From positions 1 through 14,908 of the forward strand of contig UQNF01000043.1 of NCBI GenBank assembly GCA_900542285.1: DNA of 14,908 nucleotides, written 5' to 3'. Source of the stretch: an uncultured Clostridium sp. GTDB lineage: Bacteria > Bacillota > Clostridia > Christensenellales > CAG-138. Shown in pieces: positions 7,184-14,860 of this stretch. Below the pieces are notes generated by a model. That model saw nothing but the letters and a program-made list of their open reading frames with translations, was not told the DNA's origin and made no database searches. The translations under genes and the position numbers were made by a program. Each line of letters opens with the position of its first letter. Position 1 is the first letter of the stretch.

Positions 7184-7212
7184 ATTATGCCATTTTATAT
7201 GTGCCTTGTCAA
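7184..7212 (-). promoter_or_regulatory. arcC promoter (extended -10)
   Basis: Read on the - strand, TTGACA (7212-7207) is followed by a 17-bp spacer and CATAAT (7189-7184), with TGG just before the -10, which is an extended -10 motif. The predicted start lies about 50 nt before the arcC ATG. Confidence 0.75.
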
Positions 7213-7240
7213 CACACAAGAACGTTTTTTGATAAATATA

Positions 7241-7274
7241 TACATAAAAGCACCGCTTCTTAACGAAACGGTGC
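7241..7274 (-). terminator. serCA operon terminator
   Basis: On the - strand, GCACCG (7274-7269) pairs with CGGTGC (7255-7250). An inner TTC/GAA extension lies beyond one mismatch, and the loop is GTTAA. TTTTATG follows. It lies 22 bp after the serA stop and just upstream of the arcC promoter, insulating the two units. Confidence 0.75.
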
Positions 7275-7295
7275 CGATATTGCTAATTGATTTGA

Positions 7296-8204
7296 TTATG
7301 CAAAGAACTTGCCGATGATATCAACGATCTCTGCGCCGATGCGGCCCTGTGCTTCAGCGGTTGCTGCGCCGATATGGGGGGTGCAGCTTACATGGGGGTG
7401 GCTGAGGAGGGGATTATCGGTTGCGGGCTCGGAGGACCAAACATCAAGACCTGCTGCGCGAACCTTGCCGCTGTTGAGGGCTTCAAGGAGAGCTGCTTCA
7501 TCAATGTTGGTTCCGCGGCTGGTGTTAACGATGATGACGCCGTCCTTCATCTTTGCAATGGTTTCAGCGTTTACAAGGGGCTGACCCTCAAGGCTGGGAA
7601 CATGCAGGGAGATGAAGTCGGAAACCGCATACAGCTCATCAAGCTCAACATAGTGCATATGCTCGTTCTCGATTCCGGGTACATGGAATACATCGTATGC
7701 AACGACTTCCATACCCATGGCGATTGCCATTCTGCCAAGGCTCTGGCCGATACGGCCGTAACCTACGATACCGAGGGTCTTGCCATGAACTTCGATGCCG
7801 TTGTAGATCTTCTTCTCCCACTTGCCTTCACGCATGGTGTGACCTGCAATGCTGACGAAACGAGCGCAGGAGAGCATATGAGCCATTGCAAGCTCTGCAA
7901 CTGCGTTGCTGGAAGCACGGGGAGTGTTCATGACCTTGATGCCCTTGGACTCGGCATATTCATGGTCGATATTATCGATACCAACGCCGCCGCGGATGAT
8001 GAGCTTGAGCCTTCCGGTCTCAAGAGCCGCGTCGATGATGGGAGTGCGGACCTTGGTAGCACTCCTTACTACGAGAACATCAAAATTCTTGACCTGCTCT
8101 GCAAGCTCCTCGGGAGCATAGAACTGTTCAACGACTTCGTGACCCTGGTCGCGGAGTGCTGCAACAGCGTTTTTTTCCATACCGTCTGATGCAAGAATAC
8201 GCAT
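7296..8204 (-). CDS. serA: D-3-phosphoglycerate dehydrogenase (short form, no ACT domain)
   Basis: SerA oxidises 3-phosphoglycerate to 3-phosphohydroxypyruvate with NAD+, the first step of serine synthesis. The 302-residue protein covers the substrate- and NAD-binding domains. It has RGGVGIDNID (71-80), the Rossmann motif GYGRIG (148-153), NTSRGTNIDE (227-236, catalytic Arg230), the acidic partner Glu259 in WSSEP, and PHIGAAT (276-282, catalytic His277). It lacks the C-terminal ACT domain that mediates serine feedback in E. coli SerA, so it is the short type. ATG at 8204 has AAGGAG at 8218-8213, 8 nt upstream. It follows serC by 34 bp on the same strand and shares its promoter. Codons are strongly biased, consistent with high expression. 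Other 2-hydroxyacid dehydrogenases are similar, but the serC neighbour supports SerA. Confidence 0.93.
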   Translation of the reverse strand: MRILASDGMEKNAVAALRDQGHEVVEQFYAPEELAEQVKNFDVLVVRSATKVRTPIIDAALETGRLKLIIRGGVGIDNIDHEYAESKGIKVMNTPRASSNAVAELAMAHMLSCARFVSIAGHTMREGKWEKKIYNGIEVHGKTLGIVGYGRIGQSLGRMAIAMGMEVVAYDVFHVPGIENEHMHYVELDELYAVSDFISLHVPSLEGQPLVNAETIAKMKDGVIIVNTSRGTNIDEAALLEALNSGKVRAAGLDVWSSEPATDNPLLSHPHVSCTPHIGAATAEAQGRIGAEIVDIIGKFFA

Positions 8205-8238
8205 AACTAATTCTCCTTATCTTAAATGGTTTTGAATT

Positions 8239-9333
8239 TTAGCCCTGGTAATGCTCTTCCTCATACTTCTTGAGGAAATCTACGAGTGCGATAACGCCTT
8301 CGATGGGCATTGCGTTATAGATGGATGCGCGGAGGCCGCCAACGCTCTTGTGGCCCTTGAGGTTATCAAATCCGGCTGCCTTGGTGGCTGCAACGACTTC
8401 TGCGTCGGTTTCCTTGGATGCGGTGACAAAGGGAACGTTCATGAGGGAACGGAATTCCTTGTCAACGGTACCGCGGAACATCCTTGACTGGTCGAGGAAA
8501 TCATAGAGTATCTTTGCCTTCTCCTCGTTGCGCTTTGCCATTGCTTCGAGACCGCCAATGCTCTTGAGATACTTGAAGACTTCGCCGCAGACATAGATGC
8601 TCCAGCAGTTGGGAGTGTTATACATGGAGCCGTTGTTTGCATGGGTAGCATAGCTCATGTAGGTGGGAACGTAGGTGGGGAGATCGTCACGGATGAGATC
8701 CTCACGCATGATGACGATAACCATGCCTGCAGGGCCGATGTTCTTCTGAACGCCGCCGTAGATTACGCCGTAATCGGATACGTTGCAGGGCTTGGAGAGG
8801 AACATGGAGCTCTGGTCGGAGACAAGGATCTTGCCCTTGGTGTTGGGGAGCTGCTGGTAGGTGGTGCCGTGAATGGTCTCATTCTCACAGATGTAGACGT
8901 AGTCGGCATCTTCGCTGATGGGAAGATCGGAGCAATCGGGGATGTAGGCGTAGTTGCGGTCTTCGCTGGTTGCAACAAGGTTGATCTTTCCGTACTTCTT
9001 TGCCTCGGTGTAAGCCTTCTTGGACCAGTTGCCGGTTACGATATAATCCGCAACGCCGTTCTTCATAAGGTTCATGGGGAGCATAGCGAACTGGAGGGTT
9101 GCGCCGCCCTGGATGAACATTACCTTGTAGTTATCGGGGATACCCATGAGCTCACGCAGGTCAGCTTCGGCCTCGTCAATGATCTGCTGGAAGACCTTGG
9201 ACCTGTGACTCATCTCCATAACGCACATTCCGGAACCCTTGTAATTGAGAAGGTTGTCACGGACGCTCTCAAGAACCTCTTCGGGGAGGATGGAGGGGCC
9301 GGCGGAGAAGTTGTAAACACGATCGTATTTCAT
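8239..9333 (-). CDS. serC: Phosphoserine aminotransferase
   Basis: SerC is the PLP enzyme that transfers the amino group of glutamate to 3-phosphohydroxypyruvate, giving phosphoserine; it can also serve vitamin B6 synthesis. The 364-residue product begins YNFSAGPSILPEEVLE and has MSHRSKVF (41-48), IQGGATLQFAM (74-84), VSDQSSMFLSKP (171-182) and GGVQKNIGPAG (193-203), where Lys197 should form the Schiff base with PLP. ATG at 9333 is chosen because AGGAG at 9345-9341 lies 7 nt upstream and the N-terminus matches the family; the 16 codons further upstream lie in the leader. It is the first gene of the serCA pair. A phosphoserine phosphatase (serB) is not seen here. Confidence 0.97.
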   Translation of the reverse strand: MKYDRVYNFSAGPSILPEEVLESVRDNLLNYKGSGMCVMEMSHRSKVFQQIIDEAEADLRELMGIPDNYKVMFIQGGATLQFAMLPMNLMKNGVADYIVTGNWSKKAYTEAKKYGKINLVATSEDRNYAYIPDCSDLPISEDADYVYICENETIHGTTYQQLPNTKGKILVSDQSSMFLSKPCNVSDYGVIYGGVQKNIGPAGMVIVIMREDLIRDDLPTYVPTYMSYATHANNGSMYNTPNCWSIYVCGEVFKYLKSIGGLEAMAKRNEEKAKILYDFLDQSRMFRGTVDKEFRSLMNVPFVTASKETDAEVVAATKAAGFDNLKGHKSVGGLRASIYNAMPIEGVIALVDFLKKYEEEHYQG

Positions 9334-9364
9334 TGCAGAACTCCTTTTATGTAGATATTGTTGC

Positions 9365-9403
9365 GGTATGATGCCGAACACTCATTCTTCAGGCAAGCAT
9401 ACC
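9365..9403 (-). promoter_or_regulatory. Leader hairpin of serC (candidate)
   Basis: In the serC 5' leader, GGTATG (9403-9398 read on the - strand) pairs with CATACC (9370-9365), with an inner GCC/GGC and GAA/TTC extension. The ribosome binding site lies about 20 nt further on. It is too small for a T-box or known serine-related riboswitch that I recognise, so it may only stabilise the mRNA. Confidence 0.4.
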
Positions 9404-9416
9404 TTCTGATAATGCG

Positions 9417-9445
9417 ATTATAACGCGAATCGAAAAGACATTCAA
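9417..9445 (-). promoter_or_regulatory. serCA promoter
   Basis: On the - strand, TTGAAT (9445-9440), a 17-bp spacer and a consensus TATAAT (9422-9417) form a good sigma-A promoter. The start should lie near 9410, giving a leader of about 77 nt. Confidence 0.75.
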
Positions 9446-9544
9446 CATCATTTTCAAACATGAGGCATATATATTTTTTTCTTGCGATTCCTATAAATTA
9501 TACCTTTACATTTGTAGAGAATCAATAGATACACAGAATAGCGT

Positions 9545-9578
9545 AAAAAGACCCCCGCGAAACAGAGTCTCGTGGGGG
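9545..9578 (-). terminator. Terminator of the dockerin protease gene
   Basis: On the - strand, CCCCCACGA (9578-9570) pairs with TCGCGGGGG (9560-9552) through 9 bp with one wobble, followed by TC and five T (9549-9545). It lies 38 bp after the protease stop. The rest of the gap from 9334 to 9615 holds the serCA promoter and leader. Confidence 0.88.
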
Positions 9579-9615
9579 CCGGGTCGTTTGACGATAATTC
9601 CGTCAAGAGGAAGGA

Positions 9616-12600
9616 TTAGTCTTCAGCAAATGCCGCAATGCGCATGATGAGAAGTGCGTCAGCCATTGTTACAACGCCGTCGCCGTTCATATCAGCGATT
9701 TCGAACTGGGTGGGAGTAAGCTGATAGAGACCCAGTGCATAGCGTGCTGCGAGAGTAGCGTCAGCCATTGATACTTCGCCGTCGCCGTTAACATCGCCGG
9801 AGATTATTCCGATGTCGCCGGAGAAGGCGATGTTATCGATGTAAGCGCAATCCAGACCATCTTCAGCAGCGGGGTCTTTCTCGAAGCACCACATGAAGGT
9901 GAACTCGCCATCATAGGGAATGGTGTATACATAGTGATCCCAATCGTCCATGAGGTTTGCACATTCGAACACGCACTCGCCGTTTGCATAGAACCTGAAG
10001 AAGTCGTAATCCGCTTCACTGCTTACGAAGTAATCGAATTCGATGGTCTGGCCTGCTCCCACCATGGCCTTAGCGATGAGCTCGGATGCGGAGTTGCTTT
10101 GACCCTGGTTGGTAGAAGTCAGGTAGTACCTGCCTTCATCCTGTACAGGAGTGAAGGGATAGGGATTGGTGGTTCCGAATACGAGGCTGCCGCCCGGAAC
10201 GTTTGCTGCTGCGTTAAGTTCGGGATCCGAACCAACGGTTACGGTAACATCCGCTACGCCGAAAATGACATCATCGACATATACTGTGCAGGTGACGGTT
10301 GCGGTACCGACATTGCCTTCGGAGACGATCTCTGCCCTGCGCCTGTTGCCGGATACGGTAACGATGCTCTCATCGGAGGAACTCCATTCTACGGTGTAGT
10401 TGTTTGCATCGGAGGGGTTGCGGAGGACGTCAACGGTTGCGCTGCCATAGAGGTACATGTTCAGTTCGTCTTCGCTGAGCTCGAAGCTCTCAAGAGGAAT
10501 GGTCTCTGCGGAGCCTGCTTCATCAATGAAGAACATACCCATTACAATACGGCCTCTGCCGTCGCCAATCCTGTGAATGGTGAATGAGTTGGTGTCGAAG
10601 TCGTATTCGAACATACCGCCGGTGTTGGGACGGTCATAGCCGAGCCAGCTCCAGTGGGAGGAGAGATAAACACAGTTATGCTGCTCATCATAGAGAAGAT
10701 CTCCGGTATAACCCTTGCCGCCAATATGGCTGCTGCTGTACTGGGGATCGAAGCAGGGCATTACAACGGTTTCAAGGGTATTGCCCTCATAGTCCATGAT
10801 GACCAGTGACCTGTTGCCATCGTACAGAACGATCCTGTCTTTATCCATTACATCCATGCCCCAGGGATCGTAGACAGAGCTAAGATCAGAAATGAGAGTT
10901 ACATCGAAGGTCTCAAGATCGAATGAGACGAGCTTCTTGCCGCTTCCGGCAGTGGGATGGTTATTGAAATACATTACGGCGATGCACTCGTTGGTCTCGG
11001 GATTGAATGCAATATTCCTTGCGCTCATGGTATAGCCGGTAACAGAATCTGCATCATAGACGAGGGTCTCATCAAAGGTCTCCGGATCAATGGCCACGAT
11101 GCTGCCCATAGCGTAGTTTCCGACCTCGCCGACTACAGCGTATACCGTGCCGTAGTTATCGACGGCAGCAGACTGATACTGATATTCGCCGCCGAATAAG
11201 CTGTTGTCAATGGGCTTGATTTCGGGCTCGGTGAGCTGTTCAACAGCGACGCTGGTTCCGGGCTTGAAGGATACCCAGCCGATCTCACAGCGGTTTGTAT
11301 CGTAGTTTTCGGTTGCGAAACCATAGATGGTGCGGCCGTTGTCGGAGAAGGAGGTGTTGTTGCAGATAACTGCTCCGTTGTTGATCTCGTATATTTCTTC
11401 GTTGCCTGCATAGTCAGCTACTGCAACATAGAAGTGATCCTCACTGGTTGCATAGTCGAAGCCAAGGCCTCTCTCTTCGCCGAATACGCCGGTCTCATAG
11501 ATGCAATCGGTGAGCTCTGCGTCGGAGTAGATAGCATAGTATGCGACATAGTTCTCATCTACGATGCGGATACCGTCATCGGTGATGGTAACATCGGGAG
11601 CCTGAGTGTCCTTGGTTACGGGGATTACCCAGCGGCCGGACTCGTTATTCTCGGGGAGATAGCCCTCATGATCGAGCCAGGTCTCAAGGACGATGTTGAC
11701 GGTCTCGTTCTCAGCAAGAGCTGAGCCGTCATAGTTGACAACGATGTCATGCCAGGACTCGCCTGCGCCTACAAAGCCGCCGCTATAGCTGTCCTTGTTG
11801 GAGTAGGTAGTGGTGTAGAGATTCTCGATAACGTTGCCGTTCAGATCCTCGACATTGAGGGTGATGAGGCTTGCGTTACGGAGTAGAACGAACTCAACAT
11901 AGGTGAAAGCATCATAGATACCGTCGCCGTTGGGGGAGATAGCGTTCCTGTCGGGAAGATAGGTCTCGCCGGTCATATCAGCATAACGGTTGATGCCGAG
12001 GCCCTGCTCGTTGCCGTAACCGGCAATGTTATAGAGGGTGTTGACGAAGCTCATGAGGTTGACTTCGCCGGTTGCTGCCTGCCAGTAGTAACCACGGTCG
12101 AGCATGGAGGGCTCGTCCCAATCGCCTACATAGCCAAGGAAGGGGATGGAGAGGTCGATGCCGTCATCGGTATTCTCGGTGAGCTTTACCCAGCCTTCGA
12201 GGAATGCGCCGACGGGGAAGTGTTCATTGAAGTAGCTCATGAGCTCTTCGTTTGCAGCGATGGTCATGGTGACGGTTGCAGTGCCGCCTGCGGGAACGGT
12301 TACGGTTGCAGGAGCATTGTTGGTGACCATGCCGGATACATCATAGATGGAACCGCTGATGAGGTCAACCACGGTGGGTTCTTCCTCGTGGGTCCAGTGT
12401 CCGTCGTATACCTCGGTGCTGATCTGCTCGGTCAGTGCCTTAACGCTGATTGAGTAGGTGTGATCAACATCACCGATATTGTTGAGAACGAAGGTGAAGG
12501 TGAAGGTGCCGTCTTCACTCTCGCCAACCTCAAGCTTAGGACGGCTTGAATTGGGAACGGAGAGATAGACATCGGAGCTGATAGCCTTGACGATATCGAT

Positions 12601-14502
12601 GAGGCCTGCGCCCTGCTGACGGACAAAGCCGTTAGCCTGGTTGGCGGTGCTCATTGCAAAAGCGTAAGCAAGCTCGTTGATTGTCGCTGCGGTAGCATCG
12701 GGGAAGATCTCCCTGAGACGCTGCTTAATGATGGAGAGCGCTGCGGAGATATGGGGGGTAGCCATTGAGGTACCGCTCCAGGATGCATAAGAAGTATCGG
12801 TATCTGTGCCGATAGCGGAGTAAACGCCGTCGCCGGGTGCTGAGATCTCAGGCTTGATCTTGAGGTCTGCGGTAGTGCCCCAGCTGGAGGACGAAGCCAT
12901 ATTGATGGAGCCATAGCTGACGCCGGGAACGATGGTGCACTGGGTCACGCCGCCGTTGAGCTGATCAACGATGGCAAGACCTTCGCTCTGGGTCAGAAGA
13001 CCAAGAGGAATGGTGCTGGTAACGCTGGGGTTGAACGAGCCGGAAGTGTTGTTGAACATCAGAACGCCGACTGCGCCTGCCGCTGCTGCGTTGGTGCACT
13101 TATCGGTGAAGGTGATACCGTTGCCGCGGCTGACGAGAGCGATAGCGCCTTCTGCGTCGATCGCTGCGAATTCATCAGTGCTGCCGTAACCGGCATATAC
13201 GATCCTGTAGGTGCCGGGGATGGTGCCGAGGTTATCGCAGGAAGTGGTTGAGCCATAGTAATAGCTGACGCCATCTACCTTAAGATAGCCGGTGTTTGCG
13301 CTTCCGTTAACGACGGATGCAACGGAGAAGGAACCGGGGAAGGTCGAAGGTGAACCGACAAGACCGTAGTCGGGGTTGGTGGACAGGGTCTTATAGTTGC
13401 TGTAGAACCAATCGCCGAAGGTGGTCCAGAGGGTGTTGTTCATATCGTTGCCCGCTGCAGCGTTGACACTGATGCCTGCTTCTTCAAGAGCATCAAAAGC
13501 CTCTGACAGACCGATAATGCTGGTGTAGGGGGTGGTGAAGCCTGCTGCAGAGCCAAGACTCATGTTGATGGTATCAACGCCAAGGTATGCGCAGTCCTCA
13601 AGAGCTTTAAGAACGGTGGAGAAGTATGCGCTGCCGCTTGCTTCAAATACCTGCATGACTGCCAGCTGTGCATCGGGAGCAACGCCCTTGAAATCGGTGC
13701 CGTTGTTGCCTGCTGCAATACCTGCAACATGGGTGCCATGGTCACTTGCAGTATGGTTGGGGTCGTAGTCATTATCATAGTAGTCCCAATTGAATGCCTG
13801 CTTTGCGCTGTAATAGAGCTGGCTGGCATCGTGACCGCAGTGGAGAAGGTCGCCGTACTGGCTTACGATGTTCTCAAGATAAGCAACATCGACCTTGGTA
13901 TTTGTGGGCATTATGGAGAATGCTTCGTGGGTGTGGCGGATACCGGTATCAATGATGGCTATGAAGGTACCTTCGCCGGTGTAGCCAAGATCCCAAGCCT
14001 GCTGAGCGCCGATAGTTACGGTGCTGTTGGACATGTTGGGAGTTACTACGTTTTCATAATCATCATCGGCTGCAACTTCGAAAGTTGCGGGGATGAAGGC
14101 GGTGATGCCGTCGAGCTTATTGAGCTCTTCAAGCATCCAGTACTTGCCCTCGAAGGAGAAACCGTTGAAAAGAAGAGCGAATTGGTCTTTGACCTCGATC
14201 TTCTCGCCAAGCTTGGTTTCAACGCGCTCGATCTGAGCGGGGAGCTTTGCGAGCATTTTTTCAGCAACCTTTGCCGCATTGCTTACGGACTTGGTCTTCT
14301 GAAGGGCGGATGTGCCATCTACTTTTACAAGTATCATGACATCGGAGTCGGGGTCGATGCTTGCATCGCCTTCGACTGTGCCGGGAACGAAATCAGTGGG
14401 ATCAGTTGCCTTGATTTCCGTGGCGGCAAGTATTGACGAGATGCTCATCAATACCATTGCGATGGTGATCACGAGTGCGATCAACCGTCTGGTCTGCTTC
14501 AT
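9616..14502 (-). CDS. Secreted subtilisin-like (S8) serine protease with PA insert and C-terminal dockerin
   Basis: This 1628-residue protein looks like an exported C5a-peptidase-like subtilase. A signal peptide (1-26, ending ILA-A) precedes a propeptide-like region (about 54-145). The S8 domain (about 165-640) has Asp185 in IIDTGIRHTHEAF, His255 in DHGTHVAG, oxyanion Asn352 in AAAGND and Ser579 in GTSMATPH, so the triad is intact. A PA-type insert lies near 430-525. Then come an Fn3-like region (about 655-790), a SPNGDG-containing Ig-like region (about 855-965), a propeller-like region (about 1105-1330), a Big_2-like domain (about 1335-1424), a MAM-like beta-sandwich (about 1430-1562) and a type I dockerin (about 1567-1625), with two Ca-binding repeats DVNGDGEVSMAD and DMNGDGVVTMAD. 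No LPXTG anchor is seen; the dockerin should bind a cohesin. AAAGGAGG (14519-14512) lies 9 nt before ATG. Substrate is unknown. Confidence 0.93.
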   Translation of the reverse strand: MKQTRRLIALVITIAMVLMSISSILAATEIKATDPTDFVPGTVEGDASIDPDSDVMILVKVDGTSALQKTKSVSNAAKVAEKMLAKLPAQIERVETKLGEKIEVKDQFALLFNGFSFEGKYWMLEELNKLDGITAFIPATFEVAADDDYENVVTPNMSNSTVTIGAQQAWDLGYTGEGTFIAIIDTGIRHTHEAFSIMPTNTKVDVAYLENIVSQYGDLLHCGHDASQLYYSAKQAFNWDYYDNDYDPNHTASDHGTHVAGIAAGNNGTDFKGVAPDAQLAVMQVFEASGSAYFSTVLKALEDCAYLGVDTINMSLGSAAGFTTPYTSIIGLSEAFDALEEAGISVNAAAGNDMNNTLWTTFGDWFYSNYKTLSTNPDYGLVGSPSTFPGSFSVASVVNGSANTGYLKVDGVSYYYGSTTSCDNLGTIPGTYRIVYAGYGSTDEFAAIDAEGAIALVSRGNGITFTDKCTNAAAAGAVGVLMFNNTSGSFNPSVTSTIPLGLLTQSEGLAIVDQLNGGVTQCTIVPGVSYGSINMASSSSWGTTADLKIKPEISAPGDGVYSAIGTDTDTSYASWSGTSMATPHISAALSIIKQRLREIFPDATAATINELAYAFAMSTANQANGFVRQQGAGLIDIVKAISSDVYLSVPNSSRPKLEVGESEDGTFTFTFVLNNIGDVDHTYSISVKALTEQISTEVYDGHWTHEEEPTVVDLISGSIYDVSGMVTNNAPATVTVPAGGTATVTMTIAANEELMSYFNEHFPVGAFLEGWVKLTENTDDGIDLSIPFLGYVGDWDEPSMLDRGYYWQAATGEVNLMSFVNTLYNIAGYGNEQGLGINRYADMTGETYLPDRNAISPNGDGIYDAFTYVEFVLLRNASLITLNVEDLNGNVIENLYTTTYSNKDSYSGGFVGAGESWHDIVVNYDGSALAENETVNIVLETWLDHEGYLPENNESGRWVIPVTKDTQAPDVTITDDGIRIVDENYVAYYAIYSDAELTDCIYETGVFGEERGLGFDYATSEDHFYVAVADYAGNEEIYEINNGAVICNNTSFSDNGRTIYGFATENYDTNRCEIGWVSFKPGTSVAVEQLTEPEIKPIDNSLFGGEYQYQSAAVDNYGTVYAVVGEVGNYAMGSIVAIDPETFDETLVYDADSVTGYTMSARNIAFNPETNECIAVMYFNNHPTAGSGKKLVSFDLETFDVTLISDLSSVYDPWGMDVMDKDRIVLYDGNRSLVIMDYEGNTLETVVMPCFDPQYSSSHIGGKGYTGDLLYDEQHNCVYLSSHWSWLGYDRPNTGGMFEYDFDTNSFTIHRIGDGRGRIVMGMFFIDEAGSAETIPLESFELSEDELNMYLYGSATVDVLRNPSDANNYTVEWSSSDESIVTVSGNRRRAEIVSEGNVGTATVTCTVYVDDVIFGVADVTVTVGSDPELNAAANVPGGSLVFGTTNPYPFTPVQDEGRYYLTSTNQGQSNSASELIAKAMVGAGQTIEFDYFVSSEADYDFFRFYANGECVFECANLMDDWDHYVYTIPYDGEFTFMWCFEKDPAAEDGLDCAYIDNIAFSGDIGIISGDVNGDGEVSMADATLAARYALGLYQLTPTQFEIADMNGDGVVTMADALLIMRIAAFAED

Positions 14503-14525
14503 GGTGAAGTGCCTCCTTTATTTTA

Positions 14526-14554
14526 ATTATACATACTATATCATTGTTTGACAA
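14526..14554 (-). promoter_or_regulatory. Protease gene promoter, proximal candidate
   Basis: On the - strand, TTGTCA (14554-14549), a 17-bp spacer and TATAAT (14531-14526) form a near-consensus promoter. Transcription would start near 14519, leaving a leader so short that the ribosome binding site lies at the mRNA 5' end. A 5-bp inverted repeat ATTGT/ACAAT (14543-14547 and 14551-14555) overlaps the -35. Confidence 0.7.
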
Positions 14555-14563
14555 TAATTGCAA
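14535..14563 (-). promoter_or_regulatory. Protease gene promoter, overlapping distal candidate
   Basis: Nine bases upstream of the proximal candidate, TTGCAA (14563-14558), a 17-bp spacer and TATAGT (14540-14535) form a second possible promoter. It would give a leader of about 26 nt with a fully accessible ribosome binding site. Confidence 0.5.
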
Positions 14564-14860
14564 TAGCTTTTTTAATGAAAATTAAAATTATAGGCAAAAA
14601 TCCTTGAAATCATTGGCCTGCACATATTGGGAATAGATTTAGATTCAAAAATTATTAGAACACTTATCGAGTTTCCATAAGCATCGTATACATATGCTTG
14701 GCTTAGGCAACTAAGCAGTATCGTCCGTATCTGTCGGGTGAAGAGCTTGATAACAGAGCAAGTCAAAGATCTATTCATGAAGAAGCAGCAGGGGAATGAT
14801 AGAGGTCATGTCAATTCGGACAGCGATAGATTAGTGTAAAATAATTCTGGGAGAAATAAC

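Noticed and set aside
7374..8189. 271-codon + strand frame opposite serA
   Set aside because: It is a shadow of the strongly biased serA codons; serA itself has intact catalytic motifs.
8641..9354. 237-codon + strand frame opposite serC
   Set aside because: It is a shadow frame; it would also run into the serC ribosome binding site and leader.
13729..14436. 235-codon + strand frame opposite the protease gene
   Set aside because: It is antisense to the S8 catalytic domain; its length comes from codon bias.
14701..14716. Perfect hairpin with GCAA tetraloop as a terminator
   Set aside because: The stem is only 6 bp and no T-run follows on either strand.
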